64,000 nt of DNA, taken from NCBI RefSeq assembly GCF_013694245.2, contig NZ_CP059322.2:5029001-5093000 (forward strand). The letters run 5' to 3'. The notes under the pieces are model-generated. The model ran no database searches. It worked only from the letters and a program-made list of their open reading frames with translations, and was not told the origin of the DNA. This DNA is from Micromonospora ferruginea (lineage in GTDB: Bacteria > Actinomycetota > Actinomycetes > Mycobacteriales > Micromonosporaceae). The stretch's first letter is position 1; every line of letters begins with the position of its first letter. Shown in pieces: positions 9,301-16,553 of the stretch. Made by a program: the position numbers and the translations under genes.

Positions 9301-9737
9301 CGGGCGGCCCGGGTGGCGCTCTCCACCCGCTCCAGACGGGCTCGCGCGCCCATGGTCCGGCCGGGCAGCCGGACGTCACCCCGGGCGAGCTGGGCGACGT
9401 ACCAGGCGGGCAGGTAGCCCTCGACCGGCAGGCCCGGGTTGACCGCCAGCCACCACTCCTGGTTGGGCCAGCCGGCGGCCAGATCCGGGTACGACAGGCG
9501 ACGCGTGGCGCCGGCGTTCTCCCCCAGGCTGGCGCGAAGCGCGGCGACGGAGGTGAACGCCAGCACGTGCGTCCGACCACCGGAGGTCCAGGTGCCCCAA
9601 CCGGCGGTCGAGCCACCGGCGACCGGCAGCACAAGATCGACGTGGGTCAGCACCCGGAAGTATCGTTGCTGGTCCTGCGCGTGCAGCGCGTCCCGCATCG
9701 CCACCTCGGCCTCGGTGGCCGGCTCCCATCCGGTCAC
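6393..9737 (-). CDS. Giant SseB-domain protein with a long degenerate-repeat linker
   Basis: About 1114 aa from the GTG at 9737, which has AAGGAGAGG at a good distance; a GTG at 9743 is too close to it. Residues 1-140 form an SseB-like domain (AMRDALHAQDQQRYFRVL, LAFTSVAALRASLG, WWLAVNPGLPVEGYLP). A very long Pro/Ala/Glu/Ser-rich region follows; its second half is a run of degenerate EPTTSLFAP-type repeats (DNA about 7480-8330). A second SseB-like domain follows (LLAALGSGNADGFLTTLLLA, FLVNPGSPVGAAYPG), and then an unrecognised 170-residue C-terminal domain. No signal peptide. SseB-like proteins are often encoded near ESX genes in actinobacteria and mycP lies divergently next door, so a role around type VII secretion is inferred, not shown. 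Confidence 0.75.
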   Translation of the reverse strand: MTGWEPATEAEVAMRDALHAQDQQRYFRVLTHVDLVLPVAGGSTAGWGTWTSGGRTHVLAFTSVAALRASLGENAGATRRLSYPDLAAGWPNQEWWLAVNPGLPVEGYLPAWYVAQLARGDVRLPGRTMGARARLERVESATRAARNGVTGSAREDPLVPAPAASAPPVPPEPIGRVAEPEEPATVPMRTVPVLGRRVPAASSRRREPATGDRGRVAPGDGAAPDALDGWLTDLRRRPDEPDPFAAGRTAPAEEAPVPPAPPPARSFFEPTSGRSSRRSSPLDAPRRSGDRATPPSRFAGGQPFPRRRPLNEPVREDPTRAFQVGADEPPPPRPVEAATPFQPARPPEDVTRTLPRRHAGPAVPTSDETAPAAPDRDTPGWPVPDAPVEAEELPPSMAEPVSAPPAPRRDFTPIVIEGIVVEARDLTEPVPAWSPPAADEYAAPTLADPPADPTVPDEEATAPLPPMAGPDDLTVPLARSAASSGEPTTSLFAPRSPEEAASPAEPTTSLFAPVSSEEPTSSFFAPAPAESTTALSAPTSSASERGGSLFDPAASVEPPPSSFASAPEPTTSLFAPVSPEEPATVSFTSAPAASEESTTALFASTSSASERGGSLFDPAASVGPTTAFAPAASVEPTTSLFTPASSEESTTAFAPAASVEPATSLFAPVSPEESATVSFASAPAASEESTTALFGPTSSVEPTTAFAPAASAEPTTSRYAPEEPTTALFTPVPPEEPTTALFDSAWSGEPAGSGEPAGSDQAGETAYRPGDVERTGAEPATGGTATPADDPDFEPANEVEEELLAALGSGNADGFLTTLLLARVLLPVAFDSAPGSRPGDKGFSWRTETVDGVRYVVVYTSPERLAEHADGPVDTMRVKFVQLIRRWPDENWSFLVNPGSPVGAAYPGEQVLALANWAAEVGLGDDPETEPEPAASTPAPKAQPRTDAPATPPSRPVTMQKAIAASQLAYYLERGYDRVSGFVHRAGELAHLRTPAELFDALGLGHPGSPFSPDDEEFYLLRWPAYRPSLYRIPYGGQNEAAMRAMEGWVIERPPFRGNGFAPGESSDVVAEFKVDSARLPHGAELWRVGADGDARLVAVLDTDALLWRKADEA
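7756..7867. repeat. Direct 37-bp repeat inside SseB linker region
   Basis: Bases 7756-7792 and 7831-7867 are identical over 37 bp, 75 bp apart, within a longer array of related units. This shows recent duplication at DNA level in the EPTTSLFAP-repeat part of the gene. Confidence 0.8.
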
Positions 9738-9889
9738 GGCCACCTCTCCTTCCGTGAACAGGCCACAGGCATCGCCTACAACCTACAAGGTGGTAACCAC
9801 ATCACAATGCCTGGCCATCGACGGACGACCGTGGCGTCGGCGAGGCGCTAACATCCCGTTCCGGAGTCGACACGTTACGGAGGTCGTCG

Positions 9890-11095
9890 ATGGCTCGGCA
9901 CCTCGCGCGTCCGGCCCTGGCCACCCTGGCGACCCTCCTCGCCACCGGCCTGCCCGCCGCTCCGGCGGCGGCCCGCGCGCCGTCCGGCTGCGCCGCGCCG
10001 CCCGCGCCGGCCCGTCCGGTGGCCGAGCAACCATGGCCCCAGCAACGGTACGCGCCGGAGCGGCTCGCCCCGCTCGCGACCGGCGCCGGCGTGGTGGTGG
10101 CGGTGGTCGACTCGGGGGTGGACCGGTCCCACCCGCAACTCGCCGGCCGGGTGCTGGCGGGCGCGGACTTCCTCGACCCGGGCGGGGACGGCACCCGGGA
10201 CTGCGCCGGCCACGGCACCGGGGTGGCGAGCATCATCGTCGCCACGCCACGACCGGGCGTCGCGTTCCGCGGGCTCGCGCCGGGCGCGCGCATCCTGCCG
10301 GTCCGGGTGAGCGAGCAGCAGGTGGTCGAGGGGCGGGAGTCGGGACGCACGGTCGACGCGGCCGGCTTCGCCCGGGCCGTCCGCTGGGCGGTGGACCACG
10401 ACGCGGACGTGCTCAACCTGTCCGTCGTGCTCTACGCGGACGACCCGGCCGTACGCGCCGCGGTGGCGTACGCGGTGCGGCGGGACGTGGTGGTGGTGGC
10501 CGCCGCCGGCAACCTGCACGACAACGGCGATCCCCGGCCCTACCCGGCGGCCTACGACGGGGTGCTCGGGGTGGGTGCGATCGGCTCGGACGGCTCGCGC
10601 GCCGCCTTCTCCCAGACCGGCGCGTACGTCGACCTGGTCGCGCCGGGCGGCGAGGTGCTGATGGCCGCACCCGGACAGGGCCACCACCGGGCGGAGGGGA
10701 CCAGCTATGCCACGCCGTTCGTGGCCGCCACCGCGGCGCTGCTGCGGCAGTATCGCCCAGGGCTGAGCGCGGCCGAGGTCGACGCCCGGATCCTGGCCGC
10801 GACCGACCCGGCGCCGGGGCGGGGCGAGGGCTACGGCGCGGGGGTGCTCAACCCGTACCGCGCGGTGATCGAGGCGCCCGGCGGGGTGGACGCCCGCCCC
10901 CGGGGCGGAGCCGCGCTGCCCGCCGACCGGCCGGACCCGGCCGCGGTGACCCGCCAGTCCCGCCGCGACACGGCCCGGGACCGGGCACTGCTGGTGGCCG
11001 GCGTGACAGGTGGCGTGGCGGTGCTGGTGGCGCTGCTGGCCGTGGTGCTGCCCCGGGGAGCACGTCGGCGTTGGCGGCCGGCCGGCCCGGCCTGA
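9890..11095 (+). CDS. mycP: Mycosin, subtilisin-like protease of type VII secretion
   Basis: 401 aa from ATG 9890 with GGAGG 6 bases upstream. Layout: signal peptide (1-29), S8 protease domain, basic linker, one C-terminal membrane helix (about 367-387) and a short basic tail. The catalytic triad is visible: Asp74 in VVDSGVD, His108 in GHGTGVAS, Ser272 in GTSYATPF, with oxyanion Asn208 in AAAGN. This architecture is that of mycosins, membrane-anchored extracytoplasmic proteases that are structural and processing partners of ESX secretion systems. Flanking WXG100 and eccE genes support the assignment. A hairpin follows the gene. Confidence 0.92.
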   Translation: MARHLARPALATLATLLATGLPAAPAAARAPSGCAAPPAPARPVAEQPWPQQRYAPERLAPLATGAGVVVAVVDSGVDRSHPQLAGRVLAGADFLDPGGDGTRDCAGHGTGVASIIVATPRPGVAFRGLAPGARILPVRVSEQQVVEGRESGRTVDAAGFARAVRWAVDHDADVLNLSVVLYADDPAVRAAVAYAVRRDVVVVAAAGNLHDNGDPRPYPAAYDGVLGVGAIGSDGSRAAFSQTGAYVDLVAPGGEVLMAAPGQGHHRAEGTSYATPFVAATAALLRQYRPGLSAAEVDARILAATDPAPGRGEGYGAGVLNPYRAVIEAPGGVDARPRGGAALPADRPDPAAVTRQSRRDTARDRALLVAGVTGGVAVLVALLAVVLPRGARRRWRPAGPA

Positions 11096-11104
11096 CCGGC
11101 GGAG

Positions 11105-11131
11105 GCGGCCCGGGTGGGGCACCCGGGCCGC
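11105..11131. terminator. Bidirectional terminator between mycP and esx genes
   Basis: A 12-bp perfect stem (11105-11116 with 11120-11131) and loop GGG sit between two convergent stop codons. Confidence 0.75.
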
Positions 11132-11138
11132 GCCCGGA

Positions 11139-11432
11139 TCAGTGGAACAGGTTGGCGTTGCGCTTCTCGGTGTCGAGGTAGTCGGCCGCGGAGTCCTCCA
11201 CGGCGAGCTTGATGTCGCGCAGCATCGCCTGCATGTCCTGGGAGGCGGCCCGCCACCGGGACTGCCGCTGCTCGTACGCCTCACGCGCCTCGCCGTTCCA
11301 GCTCGCCACCAGCGGTGCGGCGTCGCGTTCGAGCTGCGCGAGTTGGCTCTCGAGGGTGGTCAGCGCCCGTTGGATGTCCGCGCCGGCCTGTTGCAGGGCG
11401 GCGAAGTTGACGACCAGCACACCGTGCTCCAT
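11139..11432 (-). CDS. WXG100-family ESX substrate (first of pair)
   Basis: 97 aa, fully helical in appearance, with W45-N-G47 in the turn between the two helices and a C-terminal Y85-L-D-T-E89, fitting the YxxxD/E export signal of type VII substrates. The length (about 100 aa) is right for WXG100 proteins, which form helical-hairpin dimers and leave the cell through ESX. It lies 21 bases downstream of the second WXG100 gene, so the two probably form a secreted heterodimer like EsxA/EsxB. Confidence 0.9.
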   Translation of the reverse strand: MEHGVLVVNFAALQQAGADIQRALTTLESQLAQLERDAAPLVASWNGEAREAYEQRQSRWRAASQDMQAMLRDIKLAVEDSAADYLDTEKRNANLFH

Positions 11433-11453
11433 GGTCCCGTCCCTTCCGATGCT

Positions 11454-11783
11454 CTAGAGCGGCAGCTGGATGCCGCGGTTGGTGCCCGACACCCGGCCGG
11501 CGGCCTCGGTGTCGGAGACGTCGTAGTGCCGGCCGGCGCTGCGGATCGCGGTGGCGGTCTCGCGCAGCGCCCGCTGAAGGGTCGCCTGGTCCTGCGCCCA
11601 CTGCTGCTTGACCTGCGTGAACGAGCGCCCACCGGCGCCCCGCCAGGCCTGCTGCAGCACCTCCAGCTCGGCCATCAGGCCGCTCAGCATGGTTTGCAGC
11701 GACTGGTCGACCTGCTCGAACTTCGCGGCGGTCTGCTGCATCACCGCGGCTTCTGCCTGGGTCTGGGACATCCCGGACGTCAC
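11454..11783 (-). CDS. WXG100-family ESX substrate (second of pair)
   Basis: 109 aa from the GTG at 11783, which has GAGGAG 5 bases upstream; an ATG four codons further in (11771) is the alternative. It carries W47-R-G49 in the hairpin turn and Y87-D-V-S-D91, the YxxxD signal, near the C-terminus, followed by a short flexible tail. It is the first gene of the pair and is divergent from eccE; the region between (11784-12013) should hold both promoters. Confidence 0.9.
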   Translation of the reverse strand: MTSGMSQTQAEAAVMQQTAAKFEQVDQSLQTMLSGLMAELEVLQQAWRGAGGRSFTQVKQQWAQDQATLQRALRETATAIRSAGRHYDVSDTEAAGRVSGTNRGIQLPL

Positions 11784-12013
11784 CTCGTCTCCTCGGTCGT
11801 GGCTGGTCACCGATGTGACCACCGTGGACTCGTCGGCGCGGCGCTCGCGGCCGCCGGAGGGGAGGGGACGGCGGGCGCACGCGTGACGATTTTCGTCGCT
11901 GACGGTAGCCGTCCCAGTCCGGTTCTGCTACCCCCCGGGGCTCCCCTGTGGACAACGACGCCACTACGATGAGCCACGGCGGCGTCACCCGGCGGGCCGG
12001 ACGAGGAGGTGTG

Positions 12014-13810
12014 GTGACCGCGACCACGACCGACCGGCCCACCTCCGCGACCGCGTCGGCACCACAGTGGAGGCGACGACCGGCCACCGCGGTGCGCGCC
12101 GGCCAGGTGGTGACCACGCAGGTCGCGGCCGCCGTGCTCGTGGCCGCCGCGGGGCGTGGTGTCGTGCCCACCGCGGTCGCGCTGCTGACCGCGGCGCTGC
12201 TGCTGCCCGCCGCGTGGGTCCGGTTCCGGGGCCGCTGGTGGCACGAGTGGCTGACCGTCGCCGTGGCGTACCTCAGTCGTCGCCGCACCCTCCCCGCGGC
12301 GGCCGATCCGGCGGCGCTGCTGGAGCTGGTCGGGCCGGGCACGGTGGTGCACGCCGCGGAGCTGGCCGGTGGCCCGGCCGCCGTGCTGCACGACGAGGCC
12401 GGGCTGACCGCGCTGCTGGAGATCGGCGATCCGGACGATCTGCTCGGCGACCACCCGCAGGCTCTGCCGGCGCCGCACGACCTGCTTCCCCCGGCCGGCC
12501 CGGAGAGCCCTCCGGTCCGGCTCCAACTGCTCTTCTCGGCATCCCCGGCGCCCGTGCCGGCCGTCGCCGGCGGCCCGGCCGGCACGTCCTACCGCCAACT
12601 CACCGACGGGCGGCTGGCCGGGCGCGCCCGGGTGGTGCTGGCGGTCCGGGCGGTACGGGCCGACGGTTGGCCGGACGACGAGCTGCTGCGGGCGCTCGCC
12701 GGCACGGTCCGGCGGATCGTCCGCCGGCTCGGCCCGCTCACCGGCCGCCCGCTGGGCGTGCCGGCGGCGCTGCGGGTGATCGCCGAGCTGGCGCACCACG
12801 ACGCCGGCGCGCCGGCGCGGGAGACCTGGTCGATGCTCACCGTGGGCGGGTTGCCGCAGGCCACCTGGCGGCTGCGCCGCTGGCCGGACCCTCGGGGTGA
12901 GGCCGTTCGCTCGCTGGTGCCCCGGTTGCTGGCGGTGCCGGCCACCGCCAGCACCGTCGCGCTCGTCGTCGGACCCCGCGTCGGCGCCGCGCCGGCCCCG
13001 GCCGAGCTGACCGTCCGGGTGGCCGCCGGGAGCGCGGCGGAGCTGGCCGCGGCCGAGCGGGCGCTGGGCCGGGTGGCCGCCGACGCGGGAGTGGAGCTGC
13101 GCCGCCTCGACGGCGAGCACCTGACCGGGCTGGCCGCCACCCTGCCGCTGGCGGCGACCGGGGCGGGCGCGCCTCCGGCCGGCTCCCCGCCGACCGCGCC
13201 GGACCTGCCGGTCGGCGGGTCCGGGCTGATGGTGGGCGCCAACCGGCGTGGCGGCCCGCTCACGGTCCGGCTGTTCCGGCCGGCGACCACCCGGGTGCTG
13301 CTGGTCGGCGGGGTGCCGGCCGCGCAACTGATCGTGCTGCGGGCGTTGGCGCTCGGCGCGCGGGTGGCGGTACAGACCGCCCGGCCGAGGGCCTGGGAGG
13401 CGTTCGTCCGGGGGGTCGGGGCGCCGGTGCCGCTGGTCCCGCCCGGGCGGCCGGTCGGCGGCCCACCCGGTTCGCCGTTGCGGCCGCTGCTGCTGGTGGT
13501 CGACGCCGGCCCGGTGCCGCCGGAGGCCGGTCCGACGACGGCCTGGCAGTCCGTGCTGGTGGTCCGCGACGAGCTGACCCCGGCGGACGCACCGGCGCTG
13601 GCCCGCGCCGACCTGGCCGTCCTGCAACCGCTCGACCCGGCCGAGGCGGCGCTGGCCGGCACGGCGCTCGGTCTCGGCGCCTCCGCCGACTGGCTCACCC
13701 GGATCCGCGACGACATGGTGGCGGTGGTCAACCGGCGGGCGCTGCGGTGGGCGCTGCTCTCGCCCACGCCGGTCGAGTCGCAACTGGTCGGTCGCCCGAC
13801 CCGGCGCTGA
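12014..13810 (+). CDS. eccE: Type VII secretion protein EccE
   Basis: The GTG at 12014 is preferred because AGGAGG lies just upstream (12004-12009) and the protein then starts with a short Thr-rich N-terminus as in related EccE proteins; the frame extends to 11948. 598 aa. Two membrane helices follow the basic segment WRRRPATAVRAGQ (about residues 30-75). A large Ala/Leu-rich cytosolic part comes next, including TSYRQLTDG, the conserved EccE core. EccE sits at the periphery of the ESX membrane complex. EccB, EccC and EccD are absent here, so they must lie elsewhere. Confidence 0.85.
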   Translation: MTATTTDRPTSATASAPQWRRRPATAVRAGQVVTTQVAAAVLVAAAGRGVVPTAVALLTAALLLPAAWVRFRGRWWHEWLTVAVAYLSRRRTLPAAADPAALLELVGPGTVVHAAELAGGPAAVLHDEAGLTALLEIGDPDDLLGDHPQALPAPHDLLPPAGPESPPVRLQLLFSASPAPVPAVAGGPAGTSYRQLTDGRLAGRARVVLAVRAVRADGWPDDELLRALAGTVRRIVRRLGPLTGRPLGVPAALRVIAELAHHDAGAPARETWSMLTVGGLPQATWRLRRWPDPRGEAVRSLVPRLLAVPATASTVALVVGPRVGAAPAPAELTVRVAAGSAAELAAAERALGRVAADAGVELRRLDGEHLTGLAATLPLAATGAGAPPAGSPPTAPDLPVGGSGLMVGANRRGGPLTVRLFRPATTRVLLVGGVPAAQLIVLRALALGARVAVQTARPRAWEAFVRGVGAPVPLVPPGRPVGGPPGSPLRPLLLVVDAGPVPPEAGPTTAWQSVLVVRDELTPADAPALARADLAVLQPLDPAEAALAGTALGLGASADWLTRIRDDMVAVVNRRALRWALLSPTPVESQLVGRPTRR

Positions 13811-13860
13811 GCCGTCGGCACGGGTTCCGCGGGCGGAACCGGCGTGGCACGATCCCGGCC

Positions 13861-14247
13861 ATGGATTTTCTGAAGGGTCTTCTGATCCGGGTGGTCACGA
13901 CGGCGGTGGCCTTCTGGCTCGCCACGCTGCTCATTCCGGGCATCTCCCTGCACTCCGGGTCGGTCACCGAGACGGTGACCACGCTGCTGCTCGTCGCGGT
14001 GATCTTCGGCGTGGTGAACGCGGTCCTCCAGCCGATCATCAAGACCGTGGGCTGCGGCTTCTACCTGCTCACCCTCGGCCTGATCGCGCTGGTGGTCAAC
14101 GGTCTGCTCTTCCTGCTCACCAGTTGGATCGCCGGCGAGGCCGGACTGCCCTTCCACGTGGACGGGTTCTGGCCGGCCGCGGTGCTGGGCGCGCTCTTCG
14201 TCGGCATCGTCACCTGGATCCTCGGCGCCGTCCTCGACCGCGACTGA
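13861..14247 (+). CDS. Four-helix membrane protein of the mycobacterial phage-holin superfamily IV
   Basis: 128 aa from ATG 13861. Four hydrophobic helices are obvious (LLIRVVTTAVAFWLATLLI; TLLLVAVIFGVVNAVLQPII; YLLTLGLIALVVNGLLFLLT; AAVLGALFVGIVTWILGAVL), with a conserved N-A-V-L-Q-P-I-I-K segment typical of these proteins. They are common on actinobacterial chromosomes and their cellular role is not established; the holin name comes from fold similarity. A strong hairpin follows. Confidence 0.85.
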   Translation: MDFLKGLLIRVVTTAVAFWLATLLIPGISLHSGSVTETVTTLLLVAVIFGVVNAVLQPIIKTVGCGFYLLTLGLIALVVNGLLFLLTSWIAGEAGLPFHVDGFWPAAVLGALFVGIVTWILGAVLDRD

Positions 14248-14254
14248 CCGGTCC

Positions 14255-14286
14255 CGGCCGGTCGCCGCCCGTCCGGCGACCGGCCG
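14255..14286 (+). terminator. Terminator hairpin after holin-like gene
   Basis: A 13-bp stem (14255-14267 with 14274-14286) with a 6-base loop, 8 bases after the stop codon. Confidence 0.7.
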
Positions 14287-14344
14287 TCCGGCCAGCGGGA
14301 AACCGACCGGCGTACGACCCGGGTGCCGCACTACCCTCGGCCGG

Positions 14345-14833
14345 GTGTTCACCGTGACCCGCGCCGACGGCTACCAGCTCAGCACCGACCCGGACCGGCT
14401 CGACCTGGAGCGGGTGCACGCCTGGCTCGCCACCGACGCCTACTGGGCGCTCGGGCGGGACCGGCCGACGGTCGAGCGCGCCTTCGCCGGCTCGATCGGC
14501 TTCGGCGTCTACCGGCCGGGCGACCTGCGGCAGGTGGCGGTCGCCCGGGTGGTGACCGACCGGGCCACGTTCGCCTGGTTGTGCGACGTCTACGTGGACC
14601 GGGCCGAGCGGGGTCGCGGGCTGGGCACGTGGCTGGCCGGGGGCGTCCGCGAGCACCTGGCCGAGCTGGGCGTACGCCGGATCCTGCTGGCGACGCTGGA
14701 CGCCCACGGGGTGTACGCGAAGCTCGGCTTCCAGCCGGTCGCGGCGAATCGGTTCATGGAGCTGGACGAGCGCGTGACGCCGGTCACCGGAAAGGACCAA
14801 GAGCCGGATTCACCACTTACGGTGGAGCGGTGA
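14345..14833 (+). CDS. GNAT-family N-acetyltransferase
   Basis: 162 aa from a GTG at 14345. The acetyl-CoA-binding core of GNAT enzymes is visible: the beta4 strand FAWLCDVYVD, then the pyrophosphate-binding loop RAERGRGLGTWL (R-x-x-G-x-G/A), and the C-terminal YAKLGFQPV motif. The acceptor substrate is unknown. The stop overlaps the start of the transporter gene by 4 bases, so the two genes are translationally coupled. Confidence 0.88.
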   Translation: MFTVTRADGYQLSTDPDRLDLERVHAWLATDAYWALGRDRPTVERAFAGSIGFGVYRPGDLRQVAVARVVTDRATFAWLCDVYVDRAERGRGLGTWLAGGVREHLAELGVRRILLATLDAHGVYAKLGFQPVAANRFMELDERVTPVTGKDQEPDSPLTVER

Positions 14834-15867
14834 ACCAGCTCCGCCTCGGCTACCTGTACGGCATCGGCGCGTACCTGCTCTGGGGTTTCTTCCCGATCTA
14901 CCTGAAGCTGCTCCGCCCGGCCGGGCCGGTGGAGATCCTCGCGCACCGGATCGTCTGGTCGGTGGCGTTCGTGGCGCTGCTGCTGGCCGCGATGCGCCAC
15001 ATCGGCTTCCTGCGGACGCTGGCCCAGCGGCCCCGGGTGCTGGCCGGCATCACGCTCGCCGCCGCGCTGATCGCGGTCAACTGGGGCACCTACATCTATG
15101 GTGTGAACTCCGACCGGGTGGTGGAGACCGCGCTCGGCTACTTCATCAACCCGCTGGTCTCAGTGCTGTTCGGCGTGGTGGCGCTGCGGGAGCGGCTGCG
15201 CCCGGCGCAGTGGGGCGCGCTCGGCGTCGGCGCGCTCGCGGTGGCGGTGCTCACCGTCGACTACGGGCGACTGCCGTGGCTGGCGCTGACGCTCGCGTTC
15301 AGCTTCGCCGGCTACGGCCTGGTCAAGAAGCGGCTCGGCCTGCCCGCCGTGGAGGGGCTCTTCGTCGAGTCGGCGGTGCTGGCGCTGCCGGCCCTGGCGT
15401 ACCTGGCCTGGCTGTCGGCGCGGGGCGACTCGACGTTCGGGCACGTCTCGGCGGGACACACCGCGTTGCTGGTGCTGGCCGGGGCCGCCACCGCGATCCC
15501 GCTGCTGCTCTTCGCCGGTGCGGCGAACCGGCTGCCGCTGTCCACCGTCGGCATGCTGCAGTACCTGGCCCCGATCCTCCAGCTCGGTTGCGGCGTGCTG
15601 ATCTTCCACGAGCCGATGCCCCCGGCCCGGCTGGCCGGCTTCGCCCTGGTCTGGCTGGCCCTCGTGGTCTTCACCACCGACGCCCTCCACCACTCCCGCC
15701 GCCGCCCCCACCCCACCCCACCCCGCCCCCGCCCCCGCCCCCACCCTCGCCGATCTTGCACTTACTGCCCCGACAGAAAGGGCGAACCGCCCGTAACGAG
15801 GGCCGCAAGTGCAAGATCGCGGAAGCGAGGGGTGGGGGTGAGGGGTGGGGGTGAGGGTGAGGGTTAG
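14830..15867 (+). CDS. rarD: RarD-type EamA transporter with abnormal C-terminal extension
   Basis: 345 aa from a GTG at 14830. Ten hydrophobic segments, with GYLYGIGAYLLWGFFPIYLK at the start, HRIVWS, and NWGTYIYGVNSDRVVETALG, identify the RarD subgroup of drug/metabolite transporters in the cytoplasmic membrane; the substrate is not known. The normal protein should end soon after ALVVFTTDALHH (about 15690). From there the frame runs through a C-rich tract and a palindromic intergenic element (15751-15819), adding about 58 Arg/Pro/Gly-rich residues, and ends 4 bases into the convergent anti-sigma gene. The extension looks like read-in to non-coding DNA. Confidence 0.85.
   Translation: MNQLRLGYLYGIGAYLLWGFFPIYLKLLRPAGPVEILAHRIVWSVAFVALLLAAMRHIGFLRTLAQRPRVLAGITLAAALIAVNWGTYIYGVNSDRVVETALGYFINPLVSVLFGVVALRERLRPAQWGALGVGALAVAVLTVDYGRLPWLALTLAFSFAGYGLVKKRLGLPAVEGLFVESAVLALPALAYLAWLSARGDSTFGHVSAGHTALLVLAGAATAIPLLLFAGAANRLPLSTVGMLQYLAPILQLGCGVLIFHEPMPPARLAGFALVWLALVVFTTDALHHSRRRPHPTPPRPRPRPHPRRSCTYCPDRKGEPPVTRAASARSRKRGVGVRGGGEGEG
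15751..15819. repeat. Palindromic intergenic element overlapping the 3' end of rarD
   Basis: Outer arms CGATCTTGCACTT (15751-15763) and AAGTGCAAGATCG (15807-15819) are perfect 13-bp inverted repeats. Between them GGGCG-AAC-CGCCC (15780-15792) forms a small inner hairpin. The element is flanked by a C-rich tract on the left and a G-rich tract on the right that can extend the stem. A fragment with a related sequence (GATCTTGCAACTTGCGG) follows the LuxR-type gene at about 3491-3507. From memory this is a recurring Micromonospora intergenic repeat, probably acting as a terminator. Confidence 0.75.
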
Positions 15868-16553
15868 CGGAGGTCGTAGGTGAGGATGGGGGTGTCGGGG
15901 GCGCGGCGGAGTTCCAGGCGGACCAGTTCGCCCCTGGTGAAGCGGGTGACGCCGGAGAAGCGCAGGTCGTCGCCGGGGGCGGCCAGCCAGGAGCCGATCT
16001 GCTCGATCGCGCCGTCCGGGCCGTGGGCCACCAGCCGGAACGTGTACGCCTCGCGGTGCCCGGCCCGCCTGTCGTAGCCGCAGTGCATGGTCACCTCGGT
16101 GCCCCACGGCGTCTCGGTCAACCCCACCTCGGCGTGCACCGGGGCGGTGCCGGCGACCGGCCGCATCGAGGTGAGCGCCACCGGCCGGGTGGCCGGCTCG
16201 GCCGGCGGCCGGACCACGGTCACCCCGACCCCGGCCAGCACCGCGAGCACGGCGGCGGCGAGCGCGGTCAGCGCGTACCGCCGGCGGGAGCGCGACCGGT
16301 CGCGGCGCCGTCGCTCCCGGGCGGCGTCGAGCAGTCCGGGCACCCGGGATGCCTCCGGGCCGACCTCCAGGAACTGCTCCAGCCCGGCCGGGTCGAGCCG
16401 GCCCAGCAGACCGGGCAGCACGGCGATCTCGGCCACCGCCTCCCGGCACTGCGCGCAGCCGGCCAGGTGCCGCTCGTAGGCGGCCCGGTCGGCCGGGGCG
16501 AGGGCGCCCAGCACGTACGCCCCGTCGTCGTGCGCGAACTCGCAGCGGGTCAT
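15864..16553 (-). CDS. Zinc-finger anti-sigma factor
   Basis: 229 aa from the ATG at 16553, overlapping the sigma-factor stop by 4 bases. The N-terminus has the zf-HC2 anti-sigma zinc motif (HLAGCAQC, H-x3-C-x2-C), a basic RRRRDRSRSRRR stretch, then one membrane helix (YALTALAAAVLAVLAGVGV). The rest is an extracytoplasmic beta-rich domain. Proteins of this type bind and hold an ECF sigma factor at the membrane until a signal releases it. The partner is the gene immediately upstream. Confidence 0.9.
   Translation of the reverse strand: MTRCEFAHDDGAYVLGALAPADRAAYERHLAGCAQCREAVAEIAVLPGLLGRLDPAGLEQFLEVGPEASRVPGLLDAARERRRRDRSRSRRRYALTALAAAVLAVLAGVGVTVVRPPAEPATRPVALTSMRPVAGTAPVHAEVGLTETPWGTEVTMHCGYDRRAGHREAYTFRLVAHGPDGAIEQIGSWLAAPGDDLRFSGVTRFTRGELVRLELRRAPDTPILTYDLR

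Noticed and set aside
6492..9417. Large plus-strand frames over the SseB gene
   Set aside because: Repetitive composition mirrors the minus-strand gene; no start context or domain, while the minus strand has SseB motifs.
15695..15745. C-rich tract as a genuine Pro/Arg-rich transporter domain
   Set aside because: It is next to a palindromic repeat and mirrored by a G-rich tract on the other side, which fits non-coding terminator-like DNA better than a protein domain.
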